From: Liquorilactobacillus nagelii DSM 13675
Lineage (GTDB): Bacteria; Bacillota; Bacilli; Lactobacillales; Lactobacillaceae
DNA length: 64,000 nucleotides
Direction of reading: 5' to 3'
Assembly (NCBI RefSeq): GCF_019444005.1
Contig: NZ_CP049304.1
Span: 1,922,001-1,986,000 of the forward strand
Position numbers and translations under genes: made by a program
The notes under the pieces: generated by a model
Database searches by the model: none
What the model was told of the DNA's origin: nothing
What the model saw: the letters and a program-made list of their open reading frames with translations, nothing else
In this document: positions 37,935-47,512 of the stretch, piece after piece
Numbering within the stretch: position 1 is the first letter of the stretch
Layout: every line of letters starts with the position of its first letter

Positions 37935-38915
37935 TTACCTTTTTTCCTGTTTAGCCAATAAATTTAATTGTTCTAAATGATTAGTAATTGTTTTATAATG
38001 CCCTGCCTTGCGATCAATGTTTTCTACTAATTCACTTAATTTTTGATTCTCACTTTGTGCTCGTGTAACAATTTCAGCGACACTATTAGTCGCACTTTGC
38101 AAAGCCTGACCATTTTGTTGTTGAATCTCTGCAACACTTAACATCTTTTGACTTAACTTGTCCTTAGCTTCACTGATGGTTTCCATATCCTGATTAGAAC
38201 GACTAACCATCTGATTAGCTTCAGTAACGCTAGTTTTACCCTGTTTAACCTGTTTTTCTAATCCGCGAACTAATCCTGCTAACTGTTCCATTCCATCGAG
38301 GATTTCCTTTGAAAAATCTTGTGTTTCCTGTGAAAGTGCAGTCGTTTCACGAGCTACAACAGCAAATCCTCTACCAGCCTCACTTGCTTTGCTAGCCTCA
38401 ATCGAAGCATTTAAAGCTAATAATGAAGTACTCTCAGCTATTTCGCTAATGTTTTTTACTTTATCTTCAATTTGATTAAACTCTGTTCCTAACTTAGTAA
38501 TAATTGTTGAGAAGCCCAATAAAATATCAGTTAGTTGATTAAAATGTTCTAGTGTCTGATTAAAATTTTGTTGGGAAGATTCAACTGTTTCACTAGTTAA
38601 GTCCAATTGGTCAGACATGTTAGCAATTTGTTGTTGCAAGTGATCGTTTCCTTGAGAAACTTGAATAACTTGTTGAGAAACATTTTTAATTTCACTAACA
38701 GTTTGTTGGTTGCCGTTTGATAATTCATTCAATCCTAACGAGGTAACGCCTTCTTTGTCTAATAATTCTTTAAACTGTTGTTGAGTTTGATTTGCTAATT
38801 CTTGAACTGCCAATAAATCTACTGAATCAGCAATTTTTTTCTTGGTTAATTCTGGTGTCACTGTTACCTGATTAGCTACTGCAGGAACCTTTTTTTGATT
38901 AGCGTGAAATAACAT
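37935..38915 (-). CDS. Cytoplasmic methyl-accepting chemotaxis protein
   Basis: A 326-residue chemoreceptor signalling protein without any transmembrane segment. Long coiled coils flank the conserved tip AESTSLLALNASIEASKASEAGRGFAVVARE (in two stretches, about residues 150-181), which binds CheA/CheW. It has no recognisable sensor domain; its start overlaps the FIST gene's stop by one base (TAATG), so the FIST protein is probably its sensor. A functional role implies a chemotaxis apparatus elsewhere in the genome. Confidence 0.9.
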   Translation of the reverse strand: MLFHANQKKVPAVANQVTVTPELTKKKIADSVDLLAVQELANQTQQQFKELLDKEGVTSLGLNELSNGNQQTVSEIKNVSQQVIQVSQGNDHLQQQIANMSDQLDLTSETVESSQQNFNQTLEHFNQLTDILLGFSTIITKLGTEFNQIEDKVKNISEIAESTSLLALNASIEASKASEAGRGFAVVARETTALSQETQDFSKEILDGMEQLAGLVRGLEKQVKQGKTSVTEANQMVSRSNQDMETISEAKDKLSQKMLSVAEIQQQNGQALQSATNSVAEIVTRAQSENQKLSELVENIDRKAGHYKTITNHLEQLNLLAKQEKR

Positions 38916-39967
38916 TAATCATCACCCATTTCTGTATTTTCTTTAATGGCTAATAAGACCATTGTTTGATTAAGATGTTGCCAATTAAACTGTTCACCAT
39001 TACTGACAAAACCAATTTGTTGTGTTGCAACTTGGTTTAATGAGGCCAAAACCTTCCCCCATTGCTGACTTTGGGTTAAGTAACGACTTCTCAAGGTACA
39101 ATGAATTGAGAAAAGCAATTCTGCCTGACCTATTTGTTGACGTGTTTTCGTCAGAATCTGATCGATCTTTCCAGGAGTTAAAATTTCCACAAAAGTGTTG
39201 GGAATAATCTGTGCATAAAAACTAATTGAATGATCATCATTTATTCTTTGAGGGGAATTGATATAAATATCCTCACCGCGTTTCTTACCTATCGGATGGC
39301 GAATAAAACTAGCTGTCAATTCAGCAACACTAATTCCTAATTGGTTAGCGTATTCTTCAGCCGCCGGTCGGCCGTTAAATGTGTAAACTACTCTTTTTAG
39401 AGGATCCGCTTTCGTAACCAACAGTCTTTTTCCAATTGGTAAGTAAAGATTTTCTTTAATAAGCAAAGTTTTAGCTGGTAGACTAAAGAAAATTGCTAAA
39501 TTCGGAATTTTTTTATTTCCTAGAGAAATTACAGTTTGACCTTTATTTTCGTCAGCTGCACTACCGCCAATCATCTTAAAGTGCGGATCTAAAAAATAAA
39601 AACTAGTTAAAATCATTTCTTCATGTGCTTGACAACCATCACATAATAATAGCAAAAATGCATTGGGATCTGCTGCGACTTGCTGATAGGCCTGCTGCAA
39701 ACTAGCTAATGATAAAATTGGTGGCTCGTCGATTGGAACCAATTCAGTATATTGACTGGCAACAACTAAACCAGAAAAACCCGTTTCACTAACTCCCGTA
39801 CTCGATACCAGTCTTTCAGTTGAACAAAGAACAACATTTTCTGGCATTAACTCAATTGCAGTCGTAACTAATTGATTTTTTCCGAAAAGAATTAATGTTT
39901 GGTCACAATGTTTTAAAGCATACTCTTTAATAGAAACCGCATTAGAAAATGAGATCGTTTTCATCAT
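38915..39967 (-). CDS. FIST-domain sensor protein
   Basis: A 350-residue protein with FIST_N (about residues 20-195; KMIGGSAADENKG) and FIST_C domains (about 205-335; YANQLGISVAEL, LTPGKIDQILTKT and NGEQFNWQHLNQT). FIST domains are predicted to bind small ligands such as amino acids and are usually linked to signal-transduction modules. The start has AGGAGATA upstream. It and the following chemoreceptor form a two-gene unit. No catalytic function is implied. Confidence 0.88.
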   Translation of the reverse strand: MMKTISFSNAVSIKEYALKHCDQTLILFGKNQLVTTAIELMPENVVLCSTERLVSSTGVSETGFSGLVVASQYTELVPIDEPPILSLASLQQAYQQVAADPNAFLLLLCDGCQAHEEMILTSFYFLDPHFKMIGGSAADENKGQTVISLGNKKIPNLAIFFSLPAKTLLIKENLYLPIGKRLLVTKADPLKRVVYTFNGRPAAEEYANQLGISVAELTASFIRHPIGKKRGEDIYINSPQRINDDHSISFYAQIIPNTFVEILTPGKIDQILTKTRQQIGQAELLFSIHCTLRSRYLTQSQQWGKVLASLNQVATQQIGFVSNGEQFNWQHLNQTMVLLAIKENTEMGDD

Positions 39968-40067
39968 TATCTCCTATCGTCTTATTCTTGATTTATCTTT
40001 TATATCGTCTAATATCAATAAAATTAAATATTTTCTCTTAAATTAATTTAAGCCAAACAAAATAAAT

Positions 40068-40109
40068 TAAAAAAATAGAACCGAATAAATTTTTATTTGT
40101 CCAGTTCTA
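40068..40109 (-). terminator. Terminator after the MoaF-like remnant
   Basis: On the - strand TAGAAC pairs with GTTCTA around an inner AAATAAA stem, followed by seven T residues. It sits a few bases past the stop of the frameshifted gene. Confidence 0.75.
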
Positions 40110-40120
40110 ACTTCAACTAT

Positions 40121-40434
40121 CTAATGTTTAATTGTTCCCTTTAACCGCCAAAATTGATTATCCGGCACATTTGTAATATTGGTATATGCTACTTTCGCAG
40201 TAAAGTCGTCAACATGACTAACTGTATTCCCGCTATCAGGCTCTGTCCAAGTCAATAAATACAGATCATCACGAACCTCTGTCATTTCAATCGTAAAATG
40301 ATTAACTATGCCAGATTTAAAATAGCTATCAGCTACAACTTTAACTTCAAGCTCAGTTTCACTTTTAAACTTAATTTGGCATTCTCTCCAAAATCAAAAA
40401 GATATTCATGACCAACAATTTTATATTTTCCCAT
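40121..40434 (-). pseudogene. MoaF-like protein, frameshifted
   Basis: ATG at 40434 with a GAAGG site starts MGKYKIVGHEYLFDFGEN, then meets a stop at 40333. Shifting by one base near 40380 restores CQIKFKSETELEVKV, continuing through DDLYLLTWTEPDSGNTV and DDFTAKVAYTNIT to a stop at 40121. The joined product, about 104 residues, has the pattern of the small MoaF-like (calycin-type) family (TW-E-...-G-TV-H--DF). A single missing base explains the break; sequencing error cannot be excluded. Confidence 0.7.
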
Positions 40435-40549
40435 TAGATAACCTTCTTTAGTTTAATTTACTATTTTTTATTATACTACTGATTGTTTTATTAGCTGGCT
40501 TTAATGAAAACGCTATCTAGACTTTTTTGGAATTTTTATTAATTAATTG

Positions 40550-40578
40550 TTGACACTAAATTAAAAATGCGTTAAATT
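40550..40578 (+). promoter_or_regulatory. Promoter of the leucine operon
   Basis: A consensus TTGACA (40550-40555) and TAAATT (40573-40578) separated by 17 bases. Transcription would start close to 40585, just before the leader-peptide ribosome binding site. Confidence 0.8.
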
Positions 40579-40610
40579 ATCCTTAAATAAAGCGGAAGGG
40601 AGTTCTTCAA

Positions 40611-40664
40611 ATGGTAGTCAATACAACTAAAAACTTTATAATTGTATTTGCCCTACTACTATAG
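40611..40664 (+). CDS. leuL: Leucine operon leader peptide
   Basis: A 17-codon ORF with GAAGGGAG 9 bases upstream: MVVNTTKNFIIVFALLL. It ends with three consecutive CTA leucine codons directly before the stop, with Ile-Ile-Val just before. Stalling at the leucine codons when leucyl-tRNA is scarce would change folding of the downstream RNA. Between it and leuB lie the hairpin AGGACT...AGTCCT (40668-40696) and the terminator at 40731-40766. This is a textbook leucine attenuator arrangement. Confidence 0.85.
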   Translation: MVVNTTKNFIIVFALLL

Positions 40665-40730
40665 CTGAGGACTCTGACATTTTAGTCGAGTCCTATTTAA
40701 GTTATAGAGTGGGGCTCGAGCAAACAGCAA

Positions 40731-40766
40731 GCGTCTCATTCTGAATGAATGAGGCGTTTTTCTTTT
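40731..40766 (+). terminator. Leucine attenuator terminator
   Basis: CGTCTCATTC (40732-40741) pairs with GAATGAGGCG (40747-40756) around a five-base loop, followed by TTTTTCTTTTT. An upstream hairpin (AGGACT with AGTCCT, 40668-40696) and a possible alternative pairing of TCGAGTCC with GGGCTCGA upstream of the terminator provide candidate switching partners. Confidence 0.85.
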
Positions 40767-40821
40767 TGTCTTAGCCGTTTTTAATTATCCAAGAAAGTTT
40801 AATTTAGAAAGGAACTTAATT

Positions 40822-41871
40822 GTGAATACTAAGAATATTGCAATTTTACGCGGTGACTATATTGGACCGGAAATCATGGATGCCGGTTTAGCCGTCTTAG
40901 CTGCTGCCGCTAAGAAAAGTAGTTTTTCATACCAAACAATTGATTATCCCTTCGGAGGAGCCGCAATTGATCAAACCGGAACTCCTTTACCAATTGCAAC
41001 TATTGAAGGCTGTCAAGCAGCTGATGCCGTCTTGTTGAGTGCAATCGGTGGTCCAAAATGGGAGCAAGCTTCCAAGCGACCAGAAGCAGGTTTGCTGGAG
41101 ATCAGAAATAAACTTGGTTTATTTGCTAATATTCGTCCAACTAAGATTAATTCCATTTTAGCGAAACGTTCACCAATTAAAGCTGAAGTTATTGCAGGAA
41201 CTGATTTTGTCATTGTTCGTGAATTAACTAGCGGAATTTATTTTGGCAAACCAAGAAACCAAACTGCCACTGCAGCAATTGATGCTTCTACTTACACTGT
41301 TGAAGAAATCGAACGAATTGTTCGCGTAGGTTTTAAAATGAGTCAGCATCGGAAGCAGCATGTCACAATTGTCGACAAAGCTAATGTTTTGGCAACTTCA
41401 AAGCTTTGGCGCCAAGTCGCTGCCAAAGTCGCTCAGGACTATCCTGAGATTACCTTAGACTATTGCTATGTAGACGCTGCTGCTATGAAAATCATCTCTC
41501 AGCCAACCTTCTTTGATGTTATTATTACTGCTAACTTATTTGGAGACATTTTAAGTGATGAAGCTTCTGTTTTAACTGGTTCACTAGGAACTATCCCATC
41601 AATGAGTGCTGGAAGTACTGGGCCAAACCTCTATGAACCAATTCACGGTTCCGCGCCTGATATCGCTGGAAAAGGTATTGCTGATCCAATCTCAATGATT
41701 CAAAGCATTGAAATGATGCTTCGTGAGTCATTCCAGGAAAACCAATTAGCAGACCAAATTGCTCAAGCTGTTCAAAAAACTATTGCAGCTGGAATTTTAA
41801 CTCCTGATCTTGGTGGAACTGCCACCACTCAAACAGTCACCACAGAAATTATTAGAAACTTGGAAGGATGA
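40822..41871 (+). CDS. leuB: 3-isopropylmalate dehydrogenase
   Basis: Oxidative decarboxylation of 3-isopropylmalate to 2-ketoisocaproate. The 349 residues show the N-terminal [14 protein letters not shown] in place of the more usual GDGIGPEI, the substrate loop [11 protein letters not shown] and the metal and NAD motif [20 protein letters not shown] and [15 protein letters not shown]. Start is GTG with AAAGGAAC upstream. It is the first structural gene after the leader; leuA is absent. Confidence 0.94.
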   Translation: MNTKNIAILRGDYIGPEIMDAGLAVLAAAAKKSSFSYQTIDYPFGGAAIDQTGTPLPIATIEGCQAADAVLLSAIGGPKWEQASKRPEAGLLEIRNKLGLFANIRPTKINSILAKRSPIKAEVIAGTDFVIVRELTSGIYFGKPRNQTATAAIDASTYTVEEIERIVRVGFKMSQHRKQHVTIVDKANVLATSKLWRQVAAKVAQDYPEITLDYCYVDAAAMKIISQPTFFDVIITANLFGDILSDEASVLTGSLGTIPSMSAGSTGPNLYEPIHGSAPDIAGKGIADPISMIQSIEMMLRESFQENQLADQIAQAVQKTIAAGILTPDLGGTATTQTVTTEIIRNLEG

Positions 41872-43256
41872 ATTTTAAAATGGGAAAAACTTTATTTGAT
41901 AAGCTTTGGGAAAAACATGTGATTAGTGGGCAACCGGGTGAACCACAGTTAATTTATGTTGATCTGCATTTAGTGCATGAGGTTACCTCGCCGCAAGCTT
42001 TTGAGGGTTTACGAACCAATCAACGCCAAGTTCGTCGACCAGATAAAACTTTCGCAACAATGGACCATAATGTACCAACAAAAGATATTTTCAATATTCA
42101 AGACCAAATCTCCAAAAAACAAATTGAAACTTTGCAGCGTAACTGCCAAGAATTTGGACTTCGATTAGCAGATATGGGCAATGCTGATCAAGGAATTGTC
42201 CATGTCATCGGTCCACAACTAGGTTTAACTCAGCCTGGCCAAGTAGTGGTCTGCGGTGACTCACATACAGCGACTCATGGAGCTTTTGGTTCAATTGCTT
42301 TTGGGATTGGAACTTCAGAAGTTGAACACGTCTTAGCTACCCAAACAATTTGGCAGCTGAAACCTAAAACGATGGGAATTCATCTTCATGGTAAGTTGCA
42401 ACCTGGGGTAGCAGCTAAAGATATTATTATGGCTTTAATTGCTCAAAATGGGGTCGATTTTGGAACTGGTTATGCGGTCGAATTTTTTGGAGATACTTTA
42501 CAGCAATTATCAATGGAAAATCGGATGACTATTTGCAATATGGCAATTGAAGGTGGTGCCAAAATGGGCATGATGAAACCCGACCAAACAACCTTTAATT
42601 ACCTGCGTGGACGTAAATATGCCCCCAAAAATATGGATAAAGCTATCGAGTATTGGCAGCAATTTTACACTGACAACCCCAACGATTATGATCGCGTAAT
42701 TGATTTTGATGTCAGTCAATTAGCTCCATATGTTTCATGGGGAACAAATCCAGCGATGGCTGTCCCAGTGACTGGAACCTTACCCCAAATAACAGATATG
42801 AATGTCCAAAGAGCATATGACTATATGGACTTAAAACCCGCTAGCAAAGCGACGGATATTCCAATTCAATGGATCTTTATTGGTTCTTGTACGAACGGCC
42901 GATTATCTGATATGAAAGAAGCAGCACAAATTTTAAAAGGCAAAAAAATTGCTGCTGGGGTTACTGCTTGGATCGTTCCCGGATCACGCGCTGTCAAAAA
43001 TGCAGCCGAAGATCTTGGCTTAGACAAAATTTTTAAAGCTGCTGGTTGTGAGTGGCGTGATCCTGGCTGTTCTGCTTGTCTGGCAATGAATCCTGATAAA
43101 GTTCCAGCTGGAATTCACTGTGCGTCTACCACCAATCGGAATTTTGAAGGACGCCAAGGAAAAGATGCACGAACTCACTTAGCTAGTCCTGCCATGGTGG
43201 CTGCAGCAGCAATTCATGGTCATTTCGTTGATATTCGCCAGAAGGAGGCAATTTAA
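41868..43256 (+). CDS. leuC: 3-isopropylmalate dehydratase large subunit
   Basis: Large subunit of the [4Fe-4S] isomerase that converts 2- to 3-isopropylmalate. It has [45 protein letters not shown] and [16 protein letters not shown], where the three cysteines bind the cluster. The ATG at 41868 overlaps the leuB stop (ATGA); an alternative ATG at 41880 gives [10 protein letters not shown], as in most homologues. Confidence 0.95.
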   Translation: MNFKMGKTLFDKLWEKHVISGQPGEPQLIYVDLHLVHEVTSPQAFEGLRTNQRQVRRPDKTFATMDHNVPTKDIFNIQDQISKKQIETLQRNCQEFGLRLADMGNADQGIVHVIGPQLGLTQPGQVVVCGDSHTATHGAFGSIAFGIGTSEVEHVLATQTIWQLKPKTMGIHLHGKLQPGVAAKDIIMALIAQNGVDFGTGYAVEFFGDTLQQLSMENRMTICNMAIEGGAKMGMMKPDQTTFNYLRGRKYAPKNMDKAIEYWQQFYTDNPNDYDRVIDFDVSQLAPYVSWGTNPAMAVPVTGTLPQITDMNVQRAYDYMDLKPASKATDIPIQWIFIGSCTNGRLSDMKEAAQILKGKKIAAGVTAWIVPGSRAVKNAAEDLGLDKIFKAAGCEWRDPGCSACLAMNPDKVPAGIHCASTTNRNFEGRQGKDARTHLASPAMVAAAAIHGHFVDIRQKEAI

Positions 43257-43258
43257 AC

Positions 43259-43840
43259 ATGGAAGCTATTACGATTCATCAAGGAACAACCATCCCGTTA
43301 ATGAACAATAATATAGATACCGATCAGATTATTCCTAAACAATTTCTGAAAAACATTTTAAAAATTGGCTATGGCAAACACCTTTTTAATGATTGGCGTT
43401 ATTTGGATGATGGAACGCCAAATCCTGATTTTATTTTAAATGCACCTGAGCGGAAAAATTCCACCATTTTAATCACTGGTGATAACTTTGGTTGCGGTTC
43501 TTCTCGTGAACATGCTGCCTGGGCTTTAAAGGATTGGGGCTTCAAAATTATTATTGCTGGAAGTTACAGTGATATTTTCTTTATGAATTGTACTAAAAAT
43601 GGATTGTTGCCAATTACTTTGCCACAATCCGCTCGAGATTATTTAGCACAATTAGCTCCTGATCAAACAATTACCATTGACTTGCCACACCAAAAAGTCA
43701 GTTGTCCCAGTAAGACCTATTCTTTTGACATCGATGCTACTTGGAAAGAAAAATTCATTCAAGGAATTGATGACATTGACCTAACTTTGCAACATGCTCA
43801 AGAAATTCATGATTTCGAGAAAAAAATTCGAGTCTTTTAA
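43259..43840 (+). CDS. leuD: 3-isopropylmalate dehydratase small subunit
   Basis: Small subunit of the isomerase, 193 residues, with the swivel-domain motifs [14 protein letters not shown] and [21 protein letters not shown], and GLLPI in the C-terminal half. It follows leuC by two bases, so LeuCD are made in equal amounts. Confidence 0.95.
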   Translation: MEAITIHQGTTIPLMNNNIDTDQIIPKQFLKNILKIGYGKHLFNDWRYLDDGTPNPDFILNAPERKNSTILITGDNFGCGSSREHAAWALKDWGFKIIIAGSYSDIFFMNCTKNGLLPITLPQSARDYLAQLAPDQTITIDLPHQKVSCPSKTYSFDIDATWKEKFIQGIDDIDLTLQHAQEIHDFEKKIRVF

Positions 43841-43862
43841 GCATCCAGGGGGGAGTAATGTT

Positions 43863-45212
43863 ATGGAAGAAACAATCGACTTTCAAACTAGTACTAGTTC
43901 AATTCAAGCATTTGAATTAAAAAAACGGATGGACCAAATCCAACCGACTAAAACTTTTTATCGAATCTTTATATTAGTTTCAGCTGGAATGTTTCTCGAT
44001 GCAATCGATGTTTACTTAGCTAGTGGTGTCAGCAGCTATCTACTTAAATCTAGCTGGTCAACTTTGCAATTTAATTCAATTTTTCTGTCTGTTGGTTTTT
44101 TCGGCTTGTTCTTGGGTTCCGTTTTTGCTGGACTAATTGGCGATTTCTTCGGTCGAAAAAAAGCTTATCAATTAAATTTGTTAGTTTTTGGATCATTTAC
44201 GTTGTTAGGCTCATTTGCATCAAATATGTACTTCTTAATTGTTTGCCGCTTAATTGCTAGCATTGGTTTAGGGACTGAAATTGTCACTGGTTTTTCAATA
44301 ATTAATGAATTTGCTCCGATTAAAAGTCGTGGTCGCTGGTGTGCATTAACTTCCTTTATCGCTAACTGCGGAGCCCCAATTACGATGCTCTTATGTACGG
44401 TGTTGATCCCCTTGTTTTCTTGGAGAATTATGTTTGTAATTTCTGGAGGTGCTGCTTTAATTTTGTGGTATTTTCGTCGTAACTTACCTGAATCTCCCCG
44501 TTGGAGCATCACACATCAAAAATATCAAGACGCTCAGGATGTCATTGCTAAATTGGAAACTGAAATGACCTCAGCTGGAATTGCTAAAGCAGCTTTGCCA
44601 AATGAGAAAAATGCCGAACAAACCGCTAAAAATGTTAATGCTCATTTTGGACGAAACTTATTCGTTGCAATTTTCGCTGTTTCAGCAGCTATCGTCTGTC
44701 AGTATACCTTCACTTCTTGGGTACCAACTCTGTTAGTCAAACAGGGAATTAATATTGTTTCTTCTTTAGGTTTTACAACTGTCATGATGCTGGGTGCACC
44801 CGTTGGCGCATTTTTAGGCTCACAATTAGTTGATCGAGTCGGCCGCAAACCAACAATCGTTACGGCTTTTGTTGCTGCAGCAGGACTAGGGTTACTTTAC
44901 TCGCACCAAACTAGTGCTGCAATAGTCATGTTCTTAGGCTTTTTATTAACAACTTGTTTTTATGTTTTAATGGCCTCAGTTGTTGGTGTCTATGTTTCTG
45001 AACTATTCACCACCAAGTATCGGTTTCGTGGATCGGGAATTGCTAATGGAATTTCCAAGTTAATCACTGTTGGAATGCCATTAGTTGTTTCTTGGCTGTT
45101 AAGTGTATCTAATCCTAGTATGATTTTCACTTTAATTAGTGGATTTGCAATAATTGCTGCTTTAATTGTTTTCTTTTTTGGACCTGAAACCAACAATCAA
45201 ATTCTGGAATAG
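43863..45212 (+). CDS. MFS permease of the metabolite:H+ symporter type, in the leu operon
   Basis: About 450 residues with 12 predicted membrane segments, related to sugar-porter or aromatic-acid and metabolite symporters: GLIGDFFGRKKAYQLN (motif A after the second segment), DAIDVYLASGV early, and PESPRWSITHQKY after the sixth. Start ATG at 43863 has GGGGGGAG 9 bases upstream; the open frame reaches back into leuD but is not used. The gene is 22 bases after leuD and ends at a strong terminator, so it shares leucine control. Substrate is unknown; a branched-chain intermediate is likely. Confidence 0.85.
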   Translation: MEETIDFQTSTSSIQAFELKKRMDQIQPTKTFYRIFILVSAGMFLDAIDVYLASGVSSYLLKSSWSTLQFNSIFLSVGFFGLFLGSVFAGLIGDFFGRKKAYQLNLLVFGSFTLLGSFASNMYFLIVCRLIASIGLGTEIVTGFSIINEFAPIKSRGRWCALTSFIANCGAPITMLLCTVLIPLFSWRIMFVISGGAALILWYFRRNLPESPRWSITHQKYQDAQDVIAKLETEMTSAGIAKAALPNEKNAEQTAKNVNAHFGRNLFVAIFAVSAAIVCQYTFTSWVPTLLVKQGINIVSSLGFTTVMMLGAPVGAFLGSQLVDRVGRKPTIVTAFVAAAGLGLLYSHQTSAAIVMFLGFLLTTCFYVLMASVVGVYVSELFTTKYRFRGSGIANGISKLITVGMPLVVSWLLSVSNPSMIFTLISGFAIIAALIVFFFGPETNNQILE

Positions 45213-45224
45213 AAATTTGATTCT

Positions 45225-45272
45225 AGAAAAAAATAGTATCAGCACGTAATTTTGTGCTAATACTATTTTTTT
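45225..45272. terminator. Bidirectional terminator at the end of the leu operon
   Basis: AAATAGTATCAGCAC pairs with GTGCTAATACTATTT (one mismatch) around a short loop, with A and T runs on the two sides. It ends the leu operon and the leftward decarboxylase unit. Confidence 0.85.
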
Positions 45273-45276
45273 CACT

Positions 45277-45381
45277 TTATTTGGTTAATTTCGATTTTTG
45301 ACTGCCAACTTTGACTGGAAAAAGCCATGAAAACAGCAGTCCCATTAATAAACCAAAGAAAATTCCCAATCCATTTTTCAT
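45277..45381 (-). CDS. Small putative membrane peptide
   Basis: A 34-codon ORF: MKNGLGIFFGLLMGLLFSWL, then a FPVKVGSQKSKLTK tail. It has one glycine-rich membrane helix and a basic C-terminus. The upstream AAAG/TTGG site is weak. It starts 23 bases after the decarboxylase stop and ends at the bidirectional terminator, so it would be co-transcribed with the decarboxylase. No family is recognised; its existence rests on composition and position. Confidence 0.4.
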   Translation of the reverse strand: MKNGLGIFFGLLMGLLFSWLFPVKVGSQKSKLTK

Positions 45382-45403
45382 TTATTAATACCAACTTTCT
45401 ATA

Positions 45404-47512
45404 TCACTCATCTAAAACATAAATTTTTGCTTTGGTTGGCTCAGTTAATTGATAATATACTCCTTGGACTTCCGGTTCAAAACCTGGAAACTTGGCTGCT
45501 GCTCCTAATAGAACTTCAAAATAATGTTGGGCCGCTAGCGACCAACGCTCACCTGGTGCAACTACAAAAACACCAGGTGGATAAGGCAATGCTCCTTCTA
45601 GAGCAATTTTTCCAGCTGCCTCACTCAATAAACATAATTTACCATGGTTACCCTTAAATTGCTGTTCAGCTGCTTGCGGTGAAAGGACATAGTTTGGTTC
45701 AAAAGCAGCTGCTTGAAACAAATATTTTTGTAATTTAAAGGTTTCGGCATCCCGATAGTACTGATGCATTTCTTGACATAATTGTTGAAGTCCGTAGTTC
45801 TGGTAACGTTTTTGATTTGCCTGATATAATCTTGGTAAAACTTGCTTGATTGGTGTATTAGCAAAATACAGTCGTTCAAATTCCAATAGTTTTTCTAACA
45901 ACTGCTGAAATTGTAGTTGATCATCTCCAGGTGTTAATAAAAACAAAAGTGAATTCAAATCATCCTTTCCTCTAACAATTCCATTTTCCATTAAAAACTC
46001 TGCTACAATCGCTCCTGAAATTCCTTGATTCCGATAAGTTGCATGTTGATAATCAATTCCAGGTGTTGTGATAGTTAATTTAAATGGATCTAACCGAACT
46101 TGGTTAGTCGCCACCATTTTAAATCCATGCCATTTATCATTTGGGTCAATTGACCAATATTTTTTCTTCTGCGCTAACTCAGTTGTTGAAATATTTTCCC
46201 ATGATTGACCTGCAACTTTTTCTGGAACCCATGGACGAAATAATTGTGACTTGTTTAATAATTCTTTTCGCCAGTTAATTCCACGGATTAATAACTGTTG
46301 CCACCACTGAGAATTAGCTTGACTGGTGGCCATCGCTGCATTAACCGTTAATGAAGCATACAACGGATAAGAATAGCTAGATGTCACATATTTTAAGTAG
46401 GCATGATTAAAATGCTTATGATCAATATAACGTTGCTGTCCTATTAAATGACGGTCTTTTTTTAAGATTTGCGATGTCTGTCCCATACCAGCTTGTTGTT
46501 TATGAATTGATTGAGTAACTAAAATTCCCGGATCTTGCGCCTGATAATGACGATTTAATGGAGAAAGATCTTCCAACAAAGGTGAAAACTGTTCGTAACC
46601 ACCCCAAGCACAATCAAAAAGAATATAATCACACAGATGTCCAATTTTTTTAAGAATCCAGTCTGCTTGATAAAAAACACCATCATAAGTTTCTAACTGT
46701 AAAATTGCTAACCGAAATGGTCGTTTAGCTTGGGCTTTTTGCGGAGCTTTTTTGGCAATTTGTTGACGCAGCTTCTCTTCAACGAAAGCTTGAGGATCAG
46801 TTTCACCAATCAACCCCAAAGAATTACGATCTGTTGGCAAATAAACCGGCAAGGCTCCGTTCATCAGCAAAGCGCTATTATATAAAGATTTGTGATTGTT
46901 GCGATCAAACAAAACTACATCTCCTGGGCTTAACAACGCGCTAGCACAAATTGAATTAGCGCTCGTTGTACCGTTAGTACAAAAATAAACCTTGTCTGCA
47001 TGATAAGCTTGTGCAGCTTGCTGTTCAGCCGTTAAAGGTGTTCCTGTGTGGGTCATTGTATCTCCCAGCTCACCTACTGTGTCACTAGTATCAGCGAATA
47101 ACAGATTTTTACCGAAAAAACGATTAAAAACTATTCCGGCTGGATGTTTAGTATAATAATTGCCATTATGGTGTCCAGGAGTAGTAAAGCTTATTGGACG
47201 GTTAATTGCAAATTCAATTAAATCACTTAAAAAAGGCGGAATCATTTTGTTAGTATAATGTTCAGCTTGTTGCTTAACTACTTTTCGAATCAATGCTACT
47301 GACTGAGTATAATTAATTTTAATAACCGGCACAGGAAGTTGTGATGATTGCTTAATTATTTGAGCCTGCTTCACTTGTTCGGGTTTAGCAATATTAACCA
47401 CAATTGCTGCCAACTCTGCGGCTAGCGGCTCCGAATCTAGAGTCACTTTCTCCCACTCAGATGGTAACTGTTCCCAAAGCTCCCGAGCAGCAGCTATTTT
47501 CAAATATTTCAT
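45404..47512 (-). CDS. Orn/Lys/Arg decarboxylase, PLP fold type I
   Basis: A 702-residue biosynthetic or acid-stress amino-acid decarboxylase resembling lactobacillus ornithine decarboxylase. N-terminal wing domain, then FTTPGHHNGNYYTKHPAG, TNGTTSANSICASALLSPGD, LFDRNNHKSLYNSAL, DCAWGGYEQF and the PLP lysine in SIHKQQAGMGQTS (about residue 345), with C-terminal EGALPYPPGVFVVAPGE. AAAGGA is 7 bases before the ATG at 47512. Divergent from an APC permease, which may exchange substrate and product. Ornithine or lysine cannot be separated by sequence alone. Confidence 0.88.
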   Translation of the reverse strand: MKYLKIAAARELWEQLPSEWEKVTLDSEPLAAELAAIVVNIAKPEQVKQAQIIKQSSQLPVPVIKINYTQSVALIRKVVKQQAEHYTNKMIPPFLSDLIEFAINRPISFTTPGHHNGNYYTKHPAGIVFNRFFGKNLLFADTSDTVGELGDTMTHTGTPLTAEQQAAQAYHADKVYFCTNGTTSANSICASALLSPGDVVLFDRNNHKSLYNSALLMNGALPVYLPTDRNSLGLIGETDPQAFVEEKLRQQIAKKAPQKAQAKRPFRLAILQLETYDGVFYQADWILKKIGHLCDYILFDCAWGGYEQFSPLLEDLSPLNRHYQAQDPGILVTQSIHKQQAGMGQTSQILKKDRHLIGQQRYIDHKHFNHAYLKYVTSSYSYPLYASLTVNAAMATSQANSQWWQQLLIRGINWRKELLNKSQLFRPWVPEKVAGQSWENISTTELAQKKKYWSIDPNDKWHGFKMVATNQVRLDPFKLTITTPGIDYQHATYRNQGISGAIVAEFLMENGIVRGKDDLNSLLFLLTPGDDQLQFQQLLEKLLEFERLYFANTPIKQVLPRLYQANQKRYQNYGLQQLCQEMHQYYRDAETFKLQKYLFQAAAFEPNYVLSPQAAEQQFKGNHGKLCLLSEAAGKIALEGALPYPPGVFVVAPGERWSLAAQHYFEVLLGAAAKFPGFEPEVQGVYYQLTEPTKAKIYVLDE

